A stretch of DNA of 64,000 nt from Cynocephalus volans. Lineage: Eukaryota; Chordata; Mammalia; Dermoptera; Cynocephalidae. The notes under the pieces were generated by a model. That model was not told the DNA's origin. It did not search any database and saw only the letters and a list, made by a program, of their open reading frames with translations. This document shows, in pieces, positions 10,341-21,389 of this stretch. Within the stretch, counting starts at the first letter, position 1; the number at the start of each line of letters is the position of its first letter. The stretch is taken from positions 47,610,907-47,674,906 of the forward strand of contig NC_084463.1 in assembly GCF_027409185.1 (NCBI RefSeq), written 5' to 3'. The translations under genes were made by a program, and so were the position numbers.

Positions 10341-10979
10341 TGTACATATGTGCGTGTATGTTGTGTATAATTCAAAGCTATGTGTTGGGTTCAAATTGAT
10401 TTGTAATATTTTATTATTGAGTTGACCCTTGTACTGCAATGACAAACTGCTGTCCCCCAACTACAGAAACAGCTGTTGGGTCTAGAGTAATCAGGGTGAA
10501 TATAACTCAGAAGTAAATAGAAAATGGTGCTCTAACCCGCACAGTCAGTAACAACAACCTCCACATGAATGAACTAGGTAATTATCTAAAATATTAAATA
10601 CTCAAAAAACATTGATATTTTTCTCATCTCTATGTTAAATGGAAATTATAAGGCAAATGACAAAACAATACCCAACTGATTTTATTTTTCTGTTAAAAAT
10701 GTATATACATTTATGATGAAAGTGTGCATAAACTCAGTGTAAAATGTAAATAGAACAATATATAAAATAAAACATAAAAATATGTGTATGTAAGTCAAAT
10801 GACCATATCTATATTAGATTTCATATTCTACAGTAAAATATGCCAAACTGAAACCTATAAAATGGGGTAATGTTTAAAGTTAGTCATATAATATAAGCCA
10901 GCTGAATAATACACAATACATCAATTAGCATTTACCTACTTTAGCTTAGATGGGACATAAAGGAAACAGAAAGTAAACG

Positions 10980-11110
10980 ATCATGGTGTGGTGACTGCAC
11001 CACGAGTTCCTCACACTGAGAACTGTGCACAGCACACTGGAGGACGCTGTCAGTGGTGGGGACGTCAATCCGTCGCGGACTGAGGCGGGACAGTGAAGAG
11101 CTACAGCCTT
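10980..11110. other. Short GC-richer block in the FRG2 3' flank
   Basis: A CpG-containing stretch ('caatccgtcgcggactgagg') inside AT-rich DNA. I see no counterpart in copy B. Nothing codes here. Confidence 0.3.
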
Positions 11111-11560
11111 TTCTCAATTCACAGAGGATATAAATATATACTCATTTTGCTACACTTTAAAATATTCAAACACACGAATTATTATGCTAATATTTGTTCT
11201 GATTATTAAAAAATGAATGATTGTTATATTTTAAAGATGTCAATGTTTAACATAAAATTTGACATTGGTCTGTAATCTTTGTCCTCGATGAAACCCTGAG
11301 TGCAGCATTCTGAGTGTATTGTGCAACTTCCTTTCCTACGACCGCCCAGGTTCTGTCAATTATTAACACACTGTGTCTAACATCTTCACTGCTCATCACC
11401 TGGAGGAAGCCGACGAGGTCTTCATTAGCAGGTCTTTGTTCTCACTCCCAGAGCTGAGTCCTCTGCTGATCAGGGTCAGGGTGCTCAGCTCAAGCCTAAT
11501 CGGATAAACTGACAGACTCCACTAGCTCCTGTGCAGAGAAGGGGTGGGATCTTCTCCTTC

Positions 11561-13163
11561 CTAGGAGAAACTCTGAGCTTTTCCATCCGGGGATGAATCT
11601 CCAGGACCATGCTCTGGGGCTGGGATGAGCCAGCCCTCAGCAGGGAAGACATAGGCCGCCTGGGTGGCCATGGCATATAAGGTCTGCACTGCAGTGCACA
11701 GAGACCCCCAGAGCTGGGCAAGATCAGAGAACTGCTCCCTGGTCAACGGAGAATGGATTTGCTGGGCCTGTACCTGAGCTATGTCTTGATAAATGACCTC
11801 ACACATAGCACGCAGGAAGGTCACCAGGCTTTTCCGAAGTGGTGGTGGGTGGTGTCTTAGGGACCCAAATCTTCGCTTCTTGCTGTGCCCAGTGTGGGCC
11901 CCCTGCAATTCCCAACTGTGGATGTCATAGGTCTCCTCAATTTTCCTGAAGTTCACAGGGTCAGAGGCCTTTGGTTTCTTTTCTGAAGTCAAGCTGTGCT
12001 CATCTCCTAGACAGTTCCCTGGGGAGGAAGCAAGGGAGTGAGAGACTTGCCAGAAAAGTCTCCACAGACCTCATTCCCAGGATCTCACCGTGCACCTTCA
12101 GGTGAACTCCACTTGTCTCTCCTCCTCCTTCCTGACCTTCTGAGTCTCCATAATGAAATGAGGCTGAGCTCCTCATAGGTACCAAAACACTCTCTGAGTC
12201 CCAGGATCTCTAAGACCCTCTCAGACGCTGAGAAACATCCTTTCTGCCCAAGCCCTGTATAAGTTTCCTGCTGGTCTGCTCTCAGGACAAAAAAGGACCT
12301 ACCTGTTCCATCTTGGCAACTGTCCTTGGAACTGATTTTCCTCTTCCTGGACTTCCTCCCATCTGAGCTGGACTCAGATTCTGTGGATAATTGAGAGTTT
12401 GAGGGAGTGCCTACAGCTGAACACCTTAGCAACCCTGGTCCATCCTGGACACACAAGCAGCTGAGGCTGCACCCAAAACTCAGTGCTCTTTCATTCTCGA
12501 GTCCAGGATCTGTAAGGCCCGGCCTGCCAAGAGCTCCCAATTCCATGCCCAGGGGAAACTGTGTTAACCCATCCCCTGTCCCTTTCCCTCCCTGAGAAAA
12601 TCAAATCTTACCTGATCTGTCAATGCTGTTTCCAGCGTTAAGCTCAGTTTCCTTGGAATTCTCCTCCTCATTCAGATTAAGTTCTGGTCCTAGAGGAAAA
12701 GGGAGCTTAGGTGACTGGCCTCCTCTTAGGTCCTCAGAGCCCCCTAGTCTGTTCCCGATCTGTATTTGTGGGTCATTCTCTCAACCAAGGCTGTTCAGTC
12801 AGTGTCAAGTGTAAATGGGAAGAATATGCTTCCAAGGGATAATTGCCACATTTCTCAAGGCCCCTGGAGAGTGATGACTCCTTTCCCAAGCCCAGTCTCA
12901 AAGTTAAACTCTACCAAAGAAACATCCTCACTGTCCCTGAGTCTACCTTCCTTCCAGCCTCCACATGAACAGCTCGAGTCCGTACCTCGCCTCTGAGTGC
13001 AGTTCTCACTGGAATGTAAAGACAGAGTCTTGTGTTTCTCTTCAGATGGTTTCTCCTCCTCCTCTGAGCCACTTTCTTTAAAGGAGAGTTGTTGGAAAGA
13101 AGGCTGGTCAGTGCAGTGCTGGAGGGAGCAGTGAGGTTCTGCTTCTTCCGTTCCCGACTCCAT
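11561..13163 (-). CDS. FRG2: FRG2-like protein (FSHD region gene 2 family), four exons, intact
   Basis: The coding exons on the minus strand are 13163-12986, 12689-12612, 12380-12303 and 12018-11561. Every intron has GT...AG ends and joins in phase 1. Together they give 792 bases, i.e. 263 codons plus stop; human FRG2 is about 278 residues and extends slightly further at the C terminus. Family matches in order are CTDQPSFQQLSF (exon 1), a Glu/Asn-rich exon 2 (NEEENSKETELNAGNS), RKRKISSKDSCQD (exon 3), then LRKSLVTFLRAM, VYQD-like VIYQDIAQV, QQIHSPLT and ATQAAYVFPAEGWL (exon 4). The start chosen lies 12 residues before the HC pair, as in human. FRG2 is a nuclear protein of unknown biochemical role that is up-regulated in FSHD muscle. 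The paralogue at 55.3-57.0 kb is broken, so this is the likely functional copy. I am confident of the family; the one-to-one relation to human FRG2, FRG2B or FRG2C is not decided. Confidence 0.9.
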
Positions 13164-13400
13164 GCTGAAGTTCAAGTGCAAGGTCCTCTCTCCTGCACGT
13201 ACAGATGCGCAGTGGGGGTCGGCCTCCTGGGCCTGCCTTTGATAAGCCCCTCAGCTGGGCGTGGCTCACTCCTCCTGGCTGAAGACACTCCTTCCTCCTG
13301 CCACGCATCGGCACCTCAATAAGGAATGTTGGGGATTGTGATCGTACTGGGGACCTAGACATGGGTAAAAGGACATTTTTGAAGGGTTCTGTCATAGAGT
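13164..13400 (-). promoter_or_regulatory. FRG2-like 5'UTR/promoter region
   Basis: This block is the best conserved non-coding stretch between the two FRG2 copies (compare 57001-57205). It contains GGGCGTGG (on +, near 13258), an SP/KLF-type site, and 'caataaggaatgtt', which holds a GGAATG TEAD-like core. Assignment as promoter rests on position and conservation only. Confidence 0.5.
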
Positions 13401-13561
13401 CCAAAAGCAGGATAAGTAGCCAGGGGACACAGATACAGGAAGTCAGGAGACAATTTCCATCTGATTTCTGACTCGATTCTCACCCAGAAGTATTTAAGAC
13501 CCTGCACAGATTTCAACATGCAGAGTGACACAAACAGTATATTGACATGTATATATATATA

Positions 13562-13751
13562 CGAGGGGTCTTCAAAAAGTTCATTGACAGAGCTTGTAAA
13601 ACCAAGGTGAAGTGTTCAGATCCCCATACCATCCAACTGCCAAAACCAAACCAAACCAAAACAAAACAAAATGAAACAAAACAAAAACTCATGGAAAGAT
13701 TTGTATTATCTTTTATTTCTACTTTTTCATAAATTTTTTGAAGTACGCTTG
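13562..13751. mobile_element. MITE-like DNA element with terminal inverted repeats, interrupted by a SINE
   Basis: The left end 'cgaggggtcttcaaaaagtt' and the reverse complement of the right end 'caagcgtacttcaaaaaatt' form about 27 bp of imperfect terminal inverted repeats. The outer halves would make an element of about 85 bp. This resembles Tc1/mariner-derived MITEs. It sits in a TATATA tract, so the TA target duplication cannot be read with certainty. Confidence 0.6.
13585..13688 (+). repeat. tRNA-derived SINE (CYN-like monomer) nested in the MITE
   Basis: 'gagcttgtaaaaccaaggtg' and 'gttcagatccccata' follow the 3' half of the tRNA-Ile-type SINE body, followed by a (CAAAA)-rich tail. It is flanked by the short repeat TCAT. 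It splits the left and right inverted-repeat halves of the MITE. Confidence 0.65.
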
Positions 13752-14859
13752 CATATTTTGTACATAAAGAAAATAATGTACAGTTTTAAAATTGTATACA
13801 TGTTCAATTTTCTCTAATGTTTGGAAATGAAAAATACCAAATTATAGGGGTTTTTTTTTTGTATTAGATACACACGTGTGTAATAAAATAAAAATACAGG
13901 AAAAAATACATACGAAATAAAATACTCCTTTCTGTCCTAAAAGGGGTGGAAAAAATTAGATCAAGTGTGATTTCATGGATGTCACTACGTTAGTACCGAT
14001 GCTAACCTAATCAACCTCTGATTTCAGAGGCAACAAAAAGCCCAGCTGGAGAGGAAAACTTTCTCTCTGCCACAGCATTTTCTGGTCATGCTGGGAGCGC
14101 CGCTGTGTTCTGTTGAATCAGCATTTAAAATCTGAGATAGTAAGACAGGTGGATCATGATTCCCATTCTTGTACCTTTGGTGATTTTCTCTTGTTTTCCT
14201 GATTAAAGTTGGTTGTGGATATGACTATTGCATCATCAAATTTCAGACAACTCATGGACCACTTGTCTGTGTCCTGTCCTAAAAAACCAGTAGCTACATA
14301 CAGAAGACCCTTAACCTTTTCAAGCTGCCTGTGATTGATGCTGACTCACTGACCTCCCTCCTCCTCAACCCAAAGAGAATTTGAAAAACCATCAGGCCTT
14401 AGAACACTTAGCAAGGACCAGTAGGTGCCCGTGAACTGCTGGGGTGGGGCCCTTCTCCACAACCCTTGGGCTCTAATAAAGAGAAGAGAAACTTGAAACC
14501 AAGGAAGCTTCAGCAACTCTAGACCTCAGGGTTTTTAACAAGATTAACAGAAGTGAAGCTCACAGACCTTCAGTGCTTCCTTCATTCCAAAACACAAGCA
14601 AAGACTGTGTCCTTGCTTCCCATGACCCAGGTGGGGACAAGAGGTGAGACACATTTAGACACATAACATGGTTGGTTCTGCAGGAAAGAAACACCACAGA
14701 GGAAGATTCCACTGTGGAAGTTTCCCAGGGAACTTCAGCTAAAGCATCAGCAAAACCGAGGGGTAATGAGGGAATCTTACGACTCTCTGATGGTGTTTCC
14801 TCCCTGGTTTTCTGCTAATTGCTCTTTACAAGTCTCCTGATTTGCTTCATGTCTATGCC
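13752..14859. other. Unassigned sequence inside duplication copy A
   Basis: AT-rich from 13750 to 13950, then mixed composition. No gene and no repeat I can name. It belongs to the roughly 3.3 kb absent from copy B. Confidence 0.4.
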
Positions 14860-15312
14860 TGTTTTAGTCTGTTCTCTGTTTCCTATAAGAGAACACCTGG
14901 AACTAGATAATTTATAAAGAAATGAAATGTATTTCTTACAGTTTTGGAAGCTGGGAAGTCCATTGTCCAGGAGGTGCATGTGACAGGACCTTCTTCTCAG
15001 TGGGAACTCTCTACAGTTCCTGTGGTGATACAGGGGAGCACATGAAAATGAAAATGAACATGGCATGAGCAAGAAAGCTAACCTACAATCTCTGGCTCTC
15101 CTTATAAAGCTATGAGAGCCACGCCCATGATAACTCGTTACTTCATGAGTCGATCAACCCACTAGTGTGGGCACAGTCCTCATGATCCAATCACTGCACA
15201 AAGGCCCCACCTTCAAATACTATGATTGGATTTCTCACTCTTTTAACACTGTTACAATGGAGATGAAGTTTCCAATATATAAACTTTTGGGGCACACATT
15301 TGACCTATAGCA
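14860..15312 (-). mobile_element. MaLR-type solo LTR (fossil), inverted
   Basis: The reverse complement starts 'attgctataggtcaaatgtg' and ends with the 'tttataaattatctagttcc' stretch and 'aacagagaacagactaaaac', as in MST/THE1-group LTRs. It is a solo copy. Confidence 0.7.
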
Positions 15313-16767
15313 ATGCCCTTCATATGTAGGTATTAAAGGTCTGGATGACCACAAAGATTTTTCTCATATGTGTACTTTTCTTTGTTTGTTTGTTTGCTAT
15401 TATTTACATGTGTACCAACACCACGGTGCATGTGCTCAGGTGTTATTATCAGATGCCTTCCAGTGTGACAGGGCACAGTCCAGCTGCCTGGCCCCTTTCA
15501 ACAGCAAACCACTCAAAAGTCAACTGTTGTTGGAGTTGGAAGTCAGCTGTTGTCCAGGAATCCCAGTGATCTGAGGAGAGATGTTGGGCTAAACTATCTC
15601 TCCAGCAACCTGAAGGAGAATGACCAGACTGAAGCCATCTCCCTGGTAAACCTGAAGAACAGCCGGACCAACACCATCTGAAAGACTCTCCTTTACTGAG
15701 TTTTTTTATGAGGGGTCTGAGGGAATAGAATTTGAAAAATGAAAAGCAGGAGGGAGGGAAATGTGCAAGGGGCGAAGTGCAAAGTCTCTCCAAGACTCCA
15801 TCTGGCTTCTGCTCCCATCTTTGCTGTTATTTCAGGGTCTGGATAGTTTGTTCCTTCTGGCAAGTCTGCAGCTTCAGGCTGGCTGGAAAACAAACTTTAC
15901 ATTAATGTGAATAATATCATCTTGTCCCATAACCAAGTTTCAAAATGTTAAATAACCACAGGATAAGAGGGAACTCAGAGAAATGCATTCTAAGAAAAAC
16001 ACTATGTCCTTTTAAAATCTTTTAAAGCCCATGATGTTTTAGGTCCCAACATGACTTCAGTCCTGCTCACACCAACACCAGAAAGTAGAATCCTATTTGC
16101 AAGAGCTTTCCTTTTTCAACTCTCAATGTCTTTTTTAGTTCTCGTTCCATAGACCACTGGCTGTTTATACTCCCTACAAGCATGTACAAGATGGTGTGTT
16201 TTTACTGATTGTAACAAACCAACAAACAAAAACAGCATTAGGAAATGTTTTCTTTTTCAAACTGATGTTCACACAAAACACATATATTTTGTAATTTACT
16301 TTTTTCAATCATAAAGTTGAATTGCTTCTTTAAGTAAAATATGATCATTTGTGTTTCTATACTGAGTTTGTTTTTATTCTTCTTTGAGAGGAGTTTCCAA
16401 TATGTTTTATTTTATATCATCTCTCCCACATCACCTTAGCAGGCTGATGCCAGTTTATACATCCAAGAATACACCTGTCTTGGATCTGATCTCACAGGCC
16501 AGCCACCTGTCACGAAACCTGAGATGAGATCCATTTACCTGGCAAAGCCTCAACCAAGTCGTGTACTGGGTTCTCAGCTCAGGGAGAGCTGAAGGATGGG
16601 GGGGTGGATTTGTTGATTGGCCCCATGCTGTACCCAAGCACTTTAGTCAGAACCCAACCCTCATTGCCAGGCTGACAGCCAACAAAACTCATGATGTTCA
16701 CCAGCCTGCCACCAAGACACCTGTCCTGAGCCACCTGTTCTTCAGTCTCTGGCACAAGGCTATGCTG
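15313..16767. other. Unassigned sequence inside duplication copy A
   Basis: Open frames on both strands at 15.35-15.9 kb and 16.45-16.9 kb overlap one another and carry no recognisable domain. A short (GTTT)n lies near 15385. No gene is supported. Confidence 0.4.
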
Positions 16768-17460
16768 ATATGGATGCAAACCCAGCTCTCTGCCTGCCAA
16801 GCATAAATGTGGCCGACTCCACACTGAGCATTCAGGTACCAAGCAACGGGTCTTCCCAGGTTCCCAATCAGACTTTCTAGAATTTCCCAAAGATATTAAG
16901 ACTCTGCCCTTTCAAGACCCCCCCACCCCCCCAAAATTAGAAACAAGACCTGGGAGCCATCCAGACTTTCCTGTCTCCTCCCTAGTAAAAATAGACTTTG
17001 ACCCAACCAGACACCCTAATTGGCCACAGAACACCAGCCCAGATGCTGAGCATTAACCTCCTGTCTCCCCACAGAAGACCTCACCTGAGTCTCATCAAAG
17101 CCTACACTGTTCCCCAAGCTTCACTGTCCAGACATGTTCCAGAACAATCCCTCGGAACTGTCTTTATGAGATGGGACAAGGCATGGTGGGGCTCCAGGTT
17201 CAGAACAGCTGCCTCATCCTCCCTCCTTAGAAGTCTCTACCTACTGGTCAGAATCCTCACATCTTACAGGGCTAAGCCCATGTCCCAGTAAGTGTCCCCT
17301 AAAAGAGCCTTCTGGTGTCCTCCTACTCTGAGGAGAGTGCCCAGGAATAAGAGCCTCTACTGTAGGGAACACTCGGCTTTCACTCTCTCATGACTTGGCT
17401 GCTGCCTGAGGAGGGAAAAGCTATGCAGGGAACAGCCTGTGTCTGACACATCAGAGTTTC
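16768..17460. repeat. Upstream flank shared by both FRG2 copies
   Basis: This stretch aligns along its length with 57246-57910 ('gcaaacccagctctctgcct', 'gatgagatgggacaag'-type matches). It is non-coding as far as I can read. It marks the distal end of the duplication: similarity stops at about 17460 and 57915. Confidence 0.75.
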
Positions 17461-17778
17461 CCCAGATGTGGTGACTGTGCAGACTGTGAAACCCCACATA
17501 ATGCCTGCGAGGGGTAGACACGCAGACATTTCCTAACTAAAGTACATAAATTTAAGTTGAATTTAAATAAAACATTATAATGCCATATAAAATTATTTTT
17601 ATATTAGTTGATTTTATAAGACAACTGAGTTAAAATTTGCAACAGCATTAAAATATAATGTTTATAAGAAGCTATGAAAAACATCTATAATTAGTGTGTA
17701 AATGACTGAATTTTGGGTAACTGTAAAATTCACCTATGGGTGTAAAAGACATCTGTTACGTACTTTACAAGACATCTA

Positions 17779-18101
17779 CAATTGGTCGTCCACATCACTG
17801 GGCACCAGATTTGAGGATTCAACCAACTGCAGATCAAAAATACCCCCAAATCAGTAAAAATTATAATCCACCAATAAAAGTGGTAGAAATTTTTTAAAAA
17901 TACATCTGGCAACTATTTTCATAGAATTTACATTCTACTTGGTATTATATGTAACCTAGAGATGATTTAAAGTATAAGGGAGGATGTGTTTAGGTTATAT
18001 GCAAACACTACCCATTTAATGTACGGTACTTGAGTATCCCTGGATTTTAGTCGCTACAAGGGTCCTGAAACCAATTTCCTGCAGATGCCAAGGAATGACT
18101 G
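17779..18101. mobile_element. Tigger-type DNA transposon (MER2-like), non-autonomous
   Basis: The text follows the MER2/Tigger consensus end to end: 'gaggattcaaccaactgcag', 'acctagagatgatttaaagt', 'aggttatatgcaaacactac', 'gtcctgaaaccaa'. It is flanked by TA on both sides (17777-17778 and 18102-18103). At 323 bp it is a near-complete internally short copy. Confidence 0.85.
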
Positions 18102-18159
18102 TACTGCATATTTTAAGTGCCTTTTCTTCCATGGAGTGCCAGAGTGGTGATAACGTGTT

Positions 18160-19523
18160 AGAAACTCCTGTGTTTTCAAGCATAAGTCCCCATCCTCTGA
18201 GAGTCCTGAGAAAGACAGCAGATTGGTCCTGGAGTCCTCATGAAAGGAGGGGGTGGTTTCATTGGGTGTAGTATGTGCGACTCAAAACCTGGGCGTGGAG
18301 GCAGAGCAATACCAGGCGGGGTGTGTGGGGGGTGTGGGCAATGTCCACCAGAGCTGGAGGATCACGTGGGGGTATGTTGGAGTTTTAAGGGACTTCTGCT
18401 GCTGCAGGTGGAAAAAAAGGCTCCTGGCAGTCATAGAACAGGTTCTAGCTTCATCCAAGAGGCTACAGTTTCATTCTTTCCTTTTTCTTTTCCTCTGGCT
18501 GCTTGAAATATTTCTCATTTCACATTGAGTCTGTGGTCATTAATAATCAACTCATTAATTAATCAGCAGCCACTTCTGCAGCCTGCCTTGTTGCAAACTG
18601 GGTGAGAACACACTGCTGTCTCTGTACAACAGTGATGATCGAATTCTCTCTGAACTCAGTAATTGTAATGCCCGGATTACCAACATCTACTGTGGTGATA
18701 ATCTTGACCTCTCGTGGGTCCAGACAAGGCACGGTCAAAGCTCACTTTAAAAGATTGTCTGCAAAATGGTCATCGATTCCAAAATATTGGCCTTTAGTAT
18801 TCTGATCACCAAAGGTATCACCTGCATCTGTAGGCTTCTCATGTCTGCAAGGACCCTTCTCTTCTCTCTTGCACTTTCCTCTCACCCAGAGGGAGCAAAT
18901 GTGGGGCCAATTCTTTTTTACAGTAGAATGCGGTCCGGGACAGCCTGAGCAGCCTGTCACAGGTGGATGTGGCTTTCCCCAGCACATCAATTGGCTGTGT
19001 TCCATCAATAAGAAATCTCTTCCTTCATATTCTGTGTGTGTTTCTTTTTTATTATTTATTTATTTATTTATTTTATTTATTTACTTACTTACTTACTTAG
19101 AATATTCATGAGATACAAACCTAATTGTCACCCCTCCTGCTCATGATGTGAGGGCCAGATTCATACGCGTTATGTGCGTGGTTCTTTTTGTTGATATTTG
19201 ACTGTGGTATGTCATCTTAAGACAGTTACATCATGAACCTGAGTGAGCAGACCATACTCTAGGCCTAAGAGGCGGATAGGACAGACATTCTTTAATTTAC
19301 TGCAGGTTTGACACACTTCAGTCTTCTAGAAATGCTTGTGGACCCCAGGGCACCAGTGAGACACTGTAAATAGCCTGGGGCTGGCTGTGCTTTCTTTTTT
19401 GTCCTTTTATTTGACTATTAAGATATATGGGTTTTTTCCAAGGCATATCTGTCACAGAATGAGGAAGTTCACATCCTATGAGTTCTGTCTGTTGTGGGTG
19501 TTGGATCCCAGACATGTCACCAC
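18160..19523 (-). pseudogene. RBM22: RBM22 processed pseudogene
   Basis: The reverse complement carries the RBM22 coding sequence without introns. The order is: N terminus near 19523 (LGSNTHNRQN), CLGKNPYI, the cysteine-rich WCPGV...[15 protein letters not shown] segment, [17 protein letters not shown], the C3H1 zinc-finger region ([17 protein letters not shown]...RHEKPTD), the RRM ([20 protein letters not shown]), then the Pro-rich tail. The original start codon reads GTG, and several in-frame stops and frameshifts are present, so it is dead. RBM22 is a spliceosomal zinc-finger/RRM protein encoded elsewhere by a multi-exon gene. A poly(A)-ended insert at about 19033-19168 interrupts it. The open frame of 88 codons at 18742-19008 is a piece of this fossil, not a gene. 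Confidence 0.92.
19033..19168 (-). mobile_element. Short poly(A)-ended retro-insert in the RBM22 pseudogene
   Basis: About 130 bp ending on the minus strand in (AAGT)n(AAAT)n. It splits the RBM22 fossil between the codons for NK and TQNM. Its flanks read aagaaccacgcaca and aagaaacacacaca, a 14-bp direct repeat with two mismatches, as expected for L1-mediated insertion. The body may be a 5'-truncated L1 3' end. Confidence 0.6.
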
Positions 19524-20445
19524 CTTGAGAGTATCCAGAGGCAGTGATAGCTTCTGAGGTGGGAGGTAGGACCACCACAGTCTCGTCAGGCCCAGCCTTT
19601 TCAAAGGAGAAAAATTTATAGTTTACTCTTTTATGGAATCAGGCCCACCCAGAAAGCCCCTGTTTTGACTAATTTAAAATTTTATCTTTGATTACATCAG
19701 CCAAATCCCTTCGAGGCTACACTTAAACTAGCCTTTGGGTGACTGGAACAGGATGTGCCTGACTTCCACTAGGGTAGAGATTCTAAAGAATCTGAACCCC
19801 ACATCCCCAACTGTAAAGTAAGCCTGTCAAGTCTACAAATGCACACCCACGATTCCTGAATGTATTTTCTACTTCACTGACAGTTTCTAATCAAACAGGA
19901 AGCATCAAAACCCCAGCCTCTAGCAGATTTTTTAAATTCTGAAATTAAAATAGTTCAGGCATTAAAAGTCTTCCCCATGGACATAGCAATAGTGTTCTCA
20001 CAGGCCACCCAGCTTTACTATCCTTGGATCCAGACCAAGTGTCCTTACAGAAGTTCACTGGTTGGAGGGGATTGTCTGGGCTGTCCAGGCTTCTGGGCCT
20101 GTGGTCGTGGTGCGAAACTGCCAGCCACATGTGCCTGAACCCACTCCTGCAGGTGACTGACTTGTCAGTGGAGTTCCCATGCCAGTGGGTCCTAGCTGTG
20201 TCCCTCTGTGATTCAACACACAAGTCAGAGATTCTGAGTTGACCCCCCTCCCAGGTGAGAAGGTTCACTTCTGTCCCAGAGGTGAGATAATGGGGACTCT
20301 CCAGTGACCAGCAACTGGTTCTCACAGTGTTCGTATTCTTTGTGAGAAAGCAATATGGTACAATAGGCTAAAGTTCTAGTTATTTTTCCTCTTTTTAGTC
20401 ATTGTAAAATACATATATTTGTTCTTCCCTGTTTCCTGGCACACA
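19524..20445. other. Unassigned intergenic sequence
   Basis: The part near 19524-19600 may be the RBM22 5'UTR remnant. Overlapping open frames on both strands at 19.95-20.33 kb have no recognisable domain. Confidence 0.4.
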
Positions 20446-20449
20446 GCTC

Positions 20450-21150
20450 CTAAAATCCTAGAAATTGTGGGATCTATAAGGTGTCATTTGTATGCTAATG
20501 AGATGATCTGTGGTTGGGGAACCCTAGATTGCTTCAGAATGGGGACCAGAAAGACCAAGGCATGACTAGAGGGTTGGAATGTTCATCCCAACCTCCTGGA
20601 AGGGGAGAGGCTGAAGGTTAAGTTGATCACCAATGGCCTATGATTTAATCAATGATGAATATGCAATGAAGCTCTCATATTAAAAAAACAAAATGAAACT
20701 GGGCTTTGCTAGCTTAGGCATGGCTGGATACGTGGATATTCCTGCAGGGGGTGCACCTGCACCTGCAGAGGGCATGGAAGTGCTAAGCTCCTTCCCTTAT
20801 CCCTCGCACAATTCATGTTTTTCATCTGGCTCTTTATCTTTAACTTTGTAATATTCTTTGTAGTAAAAGACTCAACATATTAAAGTGTATCCCCGAGTCC
20901 CCTGAGCAGCTCTGGCCAATTATTCAATCCTGAGGAGGGGTTGGTTGGACCCCAGGTTTGTATCCAGTCAGTTGGAAAAGCACATGACAACTTACTACTT
21001 GAAACTGGTGTCTGAAGTGGGGGCAGTCTTGTGAGACTGAGCCTTCAATCTGTGTGTCTGAGGCTCTGCCCAGGTGGACAGTATCAGAATTAAATTCTGA
21101 AATTCAATTACAGGTTGCCCAGCAGGTGCCCATCACAGAACTGGTTGTTG
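20450..21150 (+). mobile_element. ERVL-type LTR (MER21-like) fossil
   Basis: Ordered matches to the ERVL/ERV3-class LTR pattern: 'gatcaccaatggcctatgat', 'tgcaatgaagctctcatatt', 'gctctttatctttaactttg', 'gtatccagtcagttgg', 'gtcttgtgagactgagcctt', 'caggtggacagtatcagaat'. The 5' limit is approximate. It is solo as far as I can tell, because the sequence that follows is a tandem array rather than a viral interior. It contains a DUX4-type motif at 20641-20651. Confidence 0.65.
20641..20651 (+). promoter_or_regulatory. DUX4-type homeobox motif inside the LTR
   Basis: TGATTTAATCA matches the published DUX4 core (TAAYYYAATCA and its TGA variant). DUX4 is known to bind ERVL/MaLR LTRs in human cells. 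Use of this site here is inference. Confidence 0.4.
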
Positions 21151-21389
21151 GTGGGTAGAAGTTCCCACACATATATGAATGTGTGTGCCCTCCCCTTTGT
21201 GTTAGAAATGAGAGAACTGTTTGTGATGGAGAGGTTCAGGGGAAGAGACCTGCCCCACCACAGGGTGACAACACTTGGGCAGGGGCTGAAAAAGAGGGGG
21301 TGCCCTGAGGACGGTCCTCAGCCTAGGATCTCCTGGAAGTGGGACACACATGTACACCCGCACACTCAGGGATTTTCATAACTGTATCA

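Larger units (their letters stand above)
8635..17460. repeat. Segmental duplication copy A (contains the intact FRG2-like gene)
   Basis: This block is paralogous to 52.99-57.92 kb in the same orientation. Matching landmarks are: 8640 with 53018 ('aaatcagag...atcagg'); 8755-8780 with 53145-53170 ('agattagaacatcatacttc'); 9415-9530 with 53352-53470; the L1 at 9.66-10.3 kb with 53.6-54.3 kb; the FRG2 exons; and 16.77-17.46 kb with 57.25-57.91 kb. Copy A is longer because of an LTR at 8.92 kb and about 3.3 kb at 13.41-16.77 kb that copy B lacks. Confidence 0.85.

Noticed and set aside
12407-13404. Several frames on both strands over the FRG2-like gene
   Set aside because: They are intron read-through or antisense; the spliced four-exon model explains the coding sequence.
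18742-19008. 88-codon frame as a small zinc-finger gene
   Set aside because: It is an internal piece of the RBM22 processed pseudogene.
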